NCBI GenBank assembly: GCA_907163375.1
Contig: CAJQUW010003570.1
Coordinates: forward strand, 365,398 to 429,397
Reading direction: 5' to 3'
Source: Prostheceraeus crozeri
Taxonomy: Eukaryota; Platyhelminthes; Polycladida; Euryleptidae
DNA length: 64,000 nucleotides
The notes beneath the pieces were generated by a model, which had not been told where the DNA came from, did not search any database, and saw only the letters and a program-made list of their open reading frames with translations. Positions 56,091 through 64,000 of this stretch are shown one piece after another. How positions within the stretch are numbered: the stretch's first letter is position 1; each line of letters begins with the position of its first letter. The translations under genes and the position numbers were made by a program.

Positions 56091-57663
56091 GGCAATGATA
56101 AAATGATATCATTTTATTCTAAGGAAAAATGATATCATTTTACATCACTTTATTTTTGAAAAATGATATAAAATGATATCATCAAAAATTTCTGTTCCAT
56201 TGTATTTTATAATCATAGATTCTTCGCATTTTGTATTGAAGTAAATTTAGTCTCTTTCGTTTGTTCTACCCATGTCCTTCTCCACTGGTTGATTCATGTA
56301 GCGAAAAGCAACAGGCTATTGTCAATCTCACATAGATTGTCAAACGATGTAGACAATAAAGACCGCCGTTTTCTGGGATTAGCTCGATATCTACAGTGTA
56401 TATCTCATATATTGCTGGCTACTTCAGACTTCCAGTAGGACCATAGAGTAGGTAAATTAGGTAGAGTGGTAACTCCGCATTTATTAAATCCCCAATGTGT
56501 ATACACTTTCGATTTTATTAAATGAACTGAAGCGAGATACAGTTGGTATTGTCACCAAAACGGAATTGAGTGATCATGATTGTAATGTTGAAGGAATGAT
56601 GATATGTCACAGATTCTCATGACTGCCTTGGAGATTTGATGTTTGTTAAATTAGCAATTCGATGGGATCCTATTACTTTCATGCTCAACCTCAAGAGTGT
56701 TTTCTTAAGCGTGGGCATATAAATAACAGGCAACCTGCCACTGGCAGAGCAAAATCACACAATCAAAGACAGTGATTTTAATTAGCTTTGAAAGATGTAA
56801 ATGGTCCACATCACTATTCAGATTCAAGAAGTGAAACATGAATTTAGTGAATCATAAAGTCATTGAGGCAAAAATTGAATTAAAAATTTCAAATTTCAGC
56901 CAATAAAGCAAGAATAATATCGTGACTTTTTCATGAAGACTTCCATTATAAAGCTGTTCATGAAATTCCCTTCATATCAGCTTAATTTCCGCTTAGTGAA
57001 GATGCTTATTAGCAAATATTCATTCCTTTTGATATCCTACTTGTTTCATACTACTTATATAGGAGAGTCATCTCGGTGGCAAATTTTGACTTTTTTCAAA
57101 AGTGCTCAAATAATGTTTTGAACCGCAGGAACTCAATCTCCGCAAAAAACTGAATTATTTTTTCATACAAAAAAGTTCACTGTATACAGATACTTTTTTT
57201 AGTCGACACTCTACCTATGTATCCCTACTCTATGAGTAGGACTACGATTGAACATTGAACTCATTAATGTCTGTCTTGATGCTTCTGAAGTCTTGACTTT
57301 AATCTAAATGTTTTAGCTTTTTTCGTACTTTAGATACTGTTGGCCTAACCAACTGCTGTAATTTGAGTGTATAAAGCTTAAATCGAAGCTTGCGATGTCT
57401 AATGTATAGGCCATACGCCCTACCTAAGTCTTGATTTACAAGAAGTTTTGCATGACTAAAATGCTTTCTTCGGTCTTCCAGTATTTGGAATATATCGATG
57501 TTGCATGCAATCTAATTTCAATTTCATTGCTAAGAGCAGTAAAAGCATCATGGCAGCAGTGTAAATCGAAAAATTCGAATGACTAGAACTATTTACGGTG
57601 AAGGCCTTCGTATACGTCACTAAAAAATGGTATATTTTCATTACAAAAAATGATATCATTGCC
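56091..57663. mobile_element. element with GGCAATGATA ends, hosting MITE copy C
   Basis: Left GGCAATGATAAAATGATATC (56091) and right inverse TGATATCATTGCC (to 57663) look like terminal repeats, with extra ATGATATCAT palindromes at 56110-56190. Without the nested MITE (56446-57230) the element is about 790 bp. No target duplication was seen, so the assignment is tentative (hAT-like ends possible). Confidence 0.45.
56446..57230 (-). mobile_element. GAGTAGG MITE family, copy C (complete, TA target duplication)
   Basis: Both ends are intact: GAGTAGG... at 56446 and ...CCTACTC at 57230, flanked by TA at 56444-56445 and 57231-57232. The interior matches copy A in inverse orientation. It defines the family ends and its TA duplication. 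Confidence 0.88.
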
Positions 57664-58161
57664 TACCAAACGTCCTACAAGTATCATCAAAGTGTCGACT
57701 TAATTAATCCCGGGTTCCTGGTATTGCAATCCACAACAGTTGCGCTTTCATATGCATGATCCTGCTAACTAATATTCTTCAAAATATGATCTATCTATTT
57801 AATTTCAAAGCAAATTCAAATAGCAGAGATCACCAGATGATGTTAAGAAATGAAAAACATTCTTACTTTTGCAAATGTACTTTTGAATAAAGGTAACTTT
57901 TTTGTGTTCCAGTGGGTCATAATAAAAAATAGTTTAGCTGCTTGCCAGCAATACGTGAAATGAAACCTACAGTACCATGTCATTCGCGACTCAGAAAAGT
58001 TTCAAATACTAGAGCAAATTTGTGACCAGGTAGCTGTTAATTTGCGTCAACTACGCAAGTGGACCTGAATTATTCAATCCCGTCCAAGTTGACCTCGCCA
58101 CCTTTGTTCGTTACGACATTGTCTATCAGTTGATCATTTTTTTGTAGCTGGTTTTGACAAT
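57664..58161. other. unassigned sequence
   Basis: No supported gene or repeat. Confidence 0.45.
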
Positions 58162-58310
58162 AAAATAAAATGAAATGAAACAGACGATGGATCAAATTGC
58201 TGAGAGATGTGCGGCAGGCAGGTTTCGAACCCTACTACCCAGTTTAACTTAGACGTCCGCTCTAACTACTGAGCTACAGACGCTTACATGCGACTGTGTC
58301 AATTGGCAGG
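58162..58310 (-). mobile_element. tRNA-derived SINE, copy 2
   Basis: Minus strand: A box TAGCTCAGTAGTTAGAGC and B box GGGTTCGAAACC in a decayed tRNA-like head. Shared flanks with copy 1 are GATGGATCAAATTGC on one side and CAATTGGCAGG on the other. Older or more diverged than the copy at 50216-50362. Confidence 0.72.
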
Positions 58311-61050
58311 ATAAAGCTTTAATAATTACTTAAAGGTAAAATAGTTCACTTTGCTCTAGATGTCATGTTTTGCATGTCCCTTATATTGTCTGAAAAATTT
58401 TTATTTTCTGATATGTCTGATATATTGAAATTTTCAAATAAATGTTGCTTTTGGACATATTTCTGGGATGAATGTTAACAAAATCAATGAAACTGCTTTA
58501 CATTTAGTTGTACCTGATATGTTTATGTTATGTTTAAATATCAAATTGAAATGGTAATAGCCTAGAAATGTTTGGTTTTGTGTTTTGCTCATCAATTACT
58601 ATACTTTTATTTAAGTACAGTCAATCTATAAGATAAAGGCAATATGCTAAAATGAAAATAATAAATGCCAGCATTTCAATCAAAATGAAATTTCATCATG
58701 TCAATCAAATAGGCACAAAGTAATGTACATGTAACTCTACCAGTGTAAAATCTCCGACGTCTAATAAGGCTTCAATAGGAAAGGGACTAATGGAAGTACA
58801 TACAACATAGTAAGGACGTAATTGGTATTGCTTATACGAATTATGAAAAACTTCTGACTTGAACGTTCCTTGAATACGAATTCTGCCGATATACTTACTA
58901 CAGCGTGTGCGGAATAGTTAATCCATTTGGTCAACTGTGTTCTAACGATGACGGTCGATTGGTCACTTGAAAATTTACAACAGACCTGTCATCTGCAGAC
59001 TAAGGCTCCTTGATGCTGTGATTGAGTAAGTCGAGTAAGTGCTTGAGATTAAGACGAAGATAAAGTTATGAAATGCTGACAAGGACGGTTGGTTCGTTCT
59101 CTACAGGAGTGTTTTCGTCAATGTTACTTAAAAACTTGCTATAATTAGAAAGGGTCATGGAGAGAGGTTTATTCAACAAGAAATAAACCCCAAGATTTGA
59201 CATTTTAATGTTTTTACTCTCTTTCTAAACAACGACCAGTATTTCTAAACACAATTTTCCCGTCTTTGTCTCTAATTTTAGTTGGTCCTAAATGGAGTGC
59301 GTATCATAAATAAACATTTTATTAACATTTTATTATTCCATTTGTCATGCATTATAACAAATTCCACGGACATGTAATATAACAAACGGGCATTGTAAAT
59401 GTACTGTATATTATGGTGAAGGCAGTGGCGTCGCGTGCGCCCAGACCATCGGCCTTTACTCGGTATTGGAATGCTATTTCTATACCAGACATTTTTTATG
59501 TTGCAACATTAATTTTCATAAAAGTTGAATTTTTAATAACAATTTCCCGAGCATTTTTTAAGGCCAAGTGAATGTGCACATGAGAAGTGATTGCTCATGT
59601 CTCTTAACCGCCTTACTCAAGGAACAGATTACTATATCCCCTCTCTGTCCAGACCACATCTTCTCGGGAAAAAAAGGAGGCAAGGTCTACAGTTTCTTGC
59701 GTTTCTCATGACCGGTCAGCCGCTCACATGTTTGAAATTTTGATGCATTAAAATGTCTTGTGTCTTTCTTATTTCTTTCCCTGCGAGTACTGTCAATTTT
59801 TATATCAGGTGTCGGCCTACCTTGCTTGACGACTGTCATCTTTTCAGTACTAAACATAGTGTCACATCAATCACGTAAAAACAAATTATGGAATTCTGCC
59901 GAATCTGGGAGTTCGAGTCAGATGCATTACTCTGCATTCATTGGAGAACGCTCATCATCTGATCGCAGTCTTGTCTGAACGTCAGCCATCTGCTACTGTT
60001 GACGTAGTGGCCTCTCTGACATAAAGCGAATCCAGGAATAATTGGGTTGCGCTTCCCTTACTATATTTAGATACCGCGCCTCGATCAAGAATCGTGTAGA
60101 ATTTCATTGCAAAAATTGGAGAAGGCAAAGCATTATATCTATCGGAAAAGCCAATATTGCCGCGGGCGCGTGTGCTTATTACTGCCTCACACGCACACAA
60201 CTATCTTTCGCTCTGTCTGAACACACGACCAGCTTGTGTGTCTAATTGTTGGAAGAAAACAGCTGTGATTCGAACACGTGCTGCAAAACTGTTCAATGAG
60301 GTTCAGCGTCTGACTTTGAGACGGAAAGTTGTACAGCTGTCACAAGAAGCTATCGAATTTAAATGAATGATGACACTTTTCATTTTTATAATTGTTGGAA
60401 AATTATTTTTGAGGATGCGCCGAAGACCTCGCAGGTACGAAGAAGACGCCACTGGGTGAAGGGCTGTTTTCCTCAATTTTGCAAGGTTCTTTCTCAATTT
60501 CGCAACTTTATGCACAAGAGACATGATATCTAACTTTAGGACAGAAAGTTTCATTTTTCGAGTTTACCTAGTTTTCGTCATTGGTTTCGTTTTCGCTTTA
60601 TTTTTACCACGACTTTCCGTTTTCGTTTTTTCTCATTAGTGAAAACTGGCTGAAAATATTATTAAAAATGCATTCATTTGCTTGAAACATTTATTTGTTC
60701 ATCAATTTGCAAACATTATAATGCTTCTCAACTGCTTGATTTTTCTAATGTTTGCTGCTTTAGTAGAAGAATATTATGCATGTATAGCTTACAAAGCAAG
60801 CATGATTATTGTACTGGTATGCGAAATTTTAAAATTATCACAAAGGCGGTCTTATTCGATCAAAACAATATACTATCTAATGAATTGAAGTATTATTGCA
60901 GCCAAATTTGTTGAAACAAAGCTGAAAACAAGCTGAAGGACTGCCAAGGAATTTCTGTGCTGCTTAAATTGTTCAAGTCTGAGGACAACTTTCTATTCTA
61001 TGAACAGGCGAACTGACACTATGCAATCTTCAAGCTTATTATTGCAGACC
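58311..61050. other. unassigned sequence, probably intronic
   Basis: About 2.7 kb with no supported gene. Short frames near 60000-60370 and 60680-60915 lack domains, splice context or codon signal that I can defend. Confidence 0.4.
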
Positions 61051-61051
61051 T

Positions 61052-61115
61052 CCATTGAAATACATTTTCACAGAAACTTTTTCATCTTCTAAAACGGTGA
61101 ATTTTACACAGAAAT
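61052..61115 (-). CDS. candidate exon, diverged duplicate of the 61733 exon start
   Basis: A pyrimidine-rich acceptor (TTACTTCTTGAG) precedes 61115 on the minus strand, and the frame reads FCVKFTVLEDEKVSVKMYF up to a possible donor near 61052. The same acceptor and FxVxFTVLEDE start recur at 61733. The pair may be a tandem exon duplication. Support is similarity of the two copies only. Confidence 0.25.
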
Positions 61116-61483
61116 CTCAAGAAGTAAGAAGTTAAGAAGTAGAAACATCTGCTTGACATTTTTATCCGGATCTCATGAAAACTCACAGAATTATCAAGAA
61201 CCACAATGTAATCCTGCAAGCGAAATTTTGCTTGAAAAGACAGTGATTATCATTTTCAAAATCTTATAAAACTGCAGTAAATGTTCATCTGATCGAGACC
61301 ACAAAATTATCGTTCAGAAGGTATCTAGTGCAAGTACAAAACTTGGTGTGGTCGCCACTATGATTTTCAGATTCAGTGTGAAAAAATGACTATAGGCCTA
61401 TATGCAAATTCTCAAAGAAAACGAAGTTGCAAAGATGAAAAGACAAAAATTGCCCAAAATGTTGTTAGATAAAATGGATTTAC

Positions 61484-61733
61484 CCTGTAATAACTGCTAC
61501 GAAAGGCTTTATTGCATCGAAATAGGACCCATTTTTCATGGTGCTGTCCGGCAAGTATGTTTCTTCTGCTCTCGGTAAAGATAGCGGCTTGAGAAAGAAG
61601 TCTACTTTTCGTGACTTCATTCTCGAAAACATAGTGGTCGCCCAGCGCACTCTTCGGTCTCCCAAATACACCCGTTTCACACGAGGAAATAATTGAGTTT
61701 CATCCTCTAAAACGGTGAATTCTACATAGAAAT
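61484..61733 (-). CDS. candidate exon of unknown domain
   Basis: Minus strand: acceptor-like TTATTTCTTGAG before 61733, then an open frame FYVEFTVLEDETQLF, VKRVYLGDRRVRWATTMF, KSRKVDFFLKPLSLPR, LPDSTMKNGSYFDAIKPF and VAVITG, up to a donor-like AGG|GTAAAT at 61484. The composition is protein-like and the start fits phase 1, continuing from the FTP exon at 61879. The end would be phase 2, which does not fit the next known exon, so another exon would be needed between. A short diverged copy of its beginning is at 61115. I do not recognise the domain. Confidence 0.35.
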
Positions 61734-61878
61734 CTCAAGAAATAACATTGACATCTGCAATTCCATAACAGTTAGACGAAGATTTTTGACAGCTATAAAA
61801 TTCTGATGGTTAACCTAAGTTAATCTAACTAAAGGTTATATTCATGTTAATGTTATATTGTCATATTACTTTACTCAC

Positions 61879-62395
61879 TTCCTTTCATCACCATGACTTC
61901 GCATAATTGCAGGGGAGATGTTGTGTGCTTGAGTATGGACACATAGCGTCCTCTGTGATTATTACACGTCGCGGGGTATATAGAAATGTGGGTAGTGGAC
62001 TCCAACAGCTCTCCGCACAGATATTGATCATTCAATCCTGTTGACCATGTAGCTGCTCTAACTGTGCTGATATATACTTTCGCATATTGAAGACGGTCCT
62101 GGCAACAATCTCCCCGATTGTAAATTATGACTCTGTCAATGTAGTTTTCTTGTTGCAAATCAATGCTGAAGGATGTTCTTTCTCCTGGTGATGTATGGCT
62201 GCAGCTACCATGTCCCATTATTCGATTCGTATTGCCGTCAACTGCCCTAGAGGCGTCATAAGGAGGATTAGTCGAGCTTTGTTCTGCCGGTTTTCTCAAG
62301 GCCAGATTTTGTCCAAATACAACATTCTTTTGATATAAAACAGATGCTGAGATAATGCATGTGATGTAAAAGAAAGACATGTTGGTGGTCCGCAT
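61879..62395 (-). CDS. secreted fucolectin-type (FTP) lectin, first exon
   Basis: ATG at 62395 (MRTTNM...) or 62380 (MSFFYITCIISASVLY...) opens a signal peptide that ends near VVFGQ. A full FTP domain follows: NLALRKPAEQSSTN, SRAVDGNTNRIMGHGSCSHT, FSIDLQQENYIDRVIIYNRG, DCCQDRLQYAKVYIST, YLCGELL and GRYVSILKHTTSP with the LCEVMVM end strand. SCSH His, NRGD Arg and QDR Arg correspond to the fucose-binding residues of eel fucolectin-type domains, and the paired Cys is kept. A strong donor (GGAA|GTGAGT) follows 61879 in phase 1. The stop a few codons later is therefore probably intronic and the protein continues. Likely role: extracellular glycan recognition, as in innate immunity, inferred from family. 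Confidence 0.85.
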
Positions 62396-62432
62396 AATCA
62401 GAGAGAACAAGACGATCTCACGCCATACGCTT

Positions 62433-62460
62433 TATTAAATAGCGATAGTTAATCGCCAAT
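62433..62460 (-). promoter_or_regulatory. TATA-like and CCAAT boxes of the FTP gene
   Basis: Minus strand: ATTGG (inverse CCAAT, about 62460-62456) and TATTTAATA (62441-62433) lie about 40-65 bp before the ATG at 62395. A start site is expected near 62405, giving a very short leader. The distances are those of a standard core promoter. Confidence 0.45.
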
Positions 62461-64000
62461 AAGTACATCCTCGTCAAGAAGATGTATTTGCATATTATCC
62501 GAGAAAAAGTAAGAACGAGATGCATGAGGGGGCATTTCTGCATCAGAGTTTCAGTCGTGGAATGTCGGTAGACGTTTGAGCGGTTGAGGTGAACGGACCA
62601 TCACAACCTGCTTTATGCTACTTCATAATGTGCATCACGGTATGTTTGAGTAAAAAGTGACATGATATCCATTATCAAGAAGATTGCTTTTGAGACGCTT
62701 CTCAGACGAACGACACAGTTCTACTTCCGCCAATCATGGAGTCTAATAGATGTTTCACTTAATGATTCTTCCTCAATCCATCCATTGTAATGGGATGAGT
62801 TAGCGCCATCTTGTCCCCTACATGTTGTGTCTACGATGTAAAACTTGAGGTCATGGATGGTTAGATTATGGGAGCATCCATTGTCAATATGCCTGGTATG
62901 CACAAAGTTTCACATAATGTGCTAATCAGCTATCTCAATTTTGCCGAGGTATTGTTGCTGATTTAATTAAGGAGTTGTGTCGACGTTGAGACATTCATGT
63001 GAACTAGGTCTGCTGATGATTCCCGATATTAAATGAAATGACAGGTATTCAGGTGTGTTCCCACTTTTTAACTGAGGATACAACTCAATCAGTGATTGTT
63101 CTGTTAAATTAGGTTGATGTCACTTTAGTTTCCAGTGTATTGTGTGCAGAAGTTTTGTGCTTTCCGAATTCTAATGTGTTTGTGCATTTTAGTGCATGTT
63201 TGGGGTTGACTATGGTGGTGTTTTAAGGGTAATTTTACATTACATATGTAATTATCAATTGATTATTACTAACTTATGTCACGTGATGTAGAGAATCATG
63301 ATTGATTTGTCAAAAATGGATTGCGACATTAGCTTTTGAGATTCATGCTACTGAATTATTGTTTTCCCCTTTTATGAAATGCATACTAGGAATGTCACTG
63401 ATATCTTTAGAGAACTAAAAGATGCATTCTTTTGACTTTTTCATTGTAATCTATTATACTTAGGACATCAAAAATCTTTGAATCTTTTATGTTACTAGAT
63501 TCGTAGAGCATCTAATGATTGTGCGGAACAATTGAAAGCGCTAGTGCTGGAAATTCTTGCACATTTTCAACATTTTCCATCGTTGGCTTTTGTTTTAATT
63601 CAAAGCCTTGCGATATTCTTCCAAAAAACGAGTTAATTACTTATTCTTCTAAATAAACATTTCCTGTATTTGTGACAGCAACGCTCAACAACAATCAAAC
63701 ACGTAAACTTCCAAAAAATGAATGGATAAAAGGCGGTTTTTTGTAAACAGTTATTAACAAAGTGAATGCAATCATTGAAAATGTAATTACTACTAATGAG
63801 CTTCCATTTGAGCTTTTAGATCGAGGGAGATCAAGTGACCATCATCAGAGAGAAAATAAAGTCCTTGATTATCCTACTCAAGAGAGTCTACTAAACGAAG
63901 CAGATTCTCCTCTAAAAACTCAGAAAGACAACAAGACATTCAGAATAGGTCAGCAAATTGACTTTAAAAGATGGATGTAGAGAAAGTTAAAGAGAATATG
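62461..64000. other. unassigned sequence upstream of the FTP gene
   Basis: No supported gene. A + strand frame near 63762-63980 is acidic and basic mixed without recognisable motifs and without promoter or splice context. Confidence 0.4.

Noticed and set aside
59420-59450. CAGTGGCGTCGCG motif as a transposon end
   Set aside because: No inverse partner or target duplication was seen.

Overview
The window is eukaryotic, intron-bearing and AT-rich. It is crowded with transposable elements: Gypsy, CR1/L2-like and RTE-like LINEs, Penelope, Harbinger, a hAT-like element, TA-flanked MITEs and a tRNA-derived SINE. Host exons encode fucolectin-type (FTP) and PAN/apple-like modules. This fits a marine invertebrate, possibly a deuterostome such as an echinoderm, but the species cannot be fixed from the sequence.

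Region 1 (1 to about 13.4 kb) is the oddest part. Positions 1-10010 are an almost perfect giant palindrome with its axis at 5781/5782 and practically no loop. It continues past the left edge of the window. Each arm carries three short compact reading frames pointing toward the axis: an unknown protein, a RING-like Cys/His protein that starts inside the stop codon of the first, and a DEDD-exonuclease-like protein. An AT-rich array built on AATAAAGTTT then fills the space up to the axis. Right of the palindrome, related repeats, two or three further small genes and a GC-richer repeat block (recurrent TGATAGCA motif, 371-bp tandem duplication) seem to belong to the same element. It looks like the head-to-head terminal junction of a large linear DNA element or virus, kept as a fossil. 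An assembly artefact must be excluded.

Region 2 (13.4-24.7 kb) holds a promoter-like site, a 326-bp satellite array, G-rich tracts, a Gypsy gag/LTR fossil, two abutting TA-flanked MITEs, a second Gypsy fossil with both LTRs (19822-22647), and a plus-strand LINE interrupted by the 3' end of another LINE on the opposite strand.

Region 3 (24.7-64 kb) looks like the introns of one or more modular secreted lectin-like genes on the minus strand. A signal peptide plus FTP exon lies at 62395-61879 behind TATA and CCAAT boxes. An FTP exon follows at 54352-53900, a half F5/8C-like exon at 48266-48036, and a PAN-like exon with a stop at 30394-30207. All these junctions fit intron phase 1, so they could be one mosaic gene of about 32 kb. 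The introns are packed with long-hairpin elements (39.3, 47.2, 51.3, 54.5 kb), a GAGTAGG MITE family with nested insertions (30.5, 34.4, 40.9, 55.3, 56.4 kb), an RTE LINE fragment, a decayed 4-kb Harbinger transposon (42340-46379), an inverted Penelope duplication (49.1-50.1 kb) and two tRNA-SINE copies. The stretch of about 39.3-45.3 kb shows insertion-type noise and homopolymer-rich tracts, which suggests poorly corrected long-read sequence.
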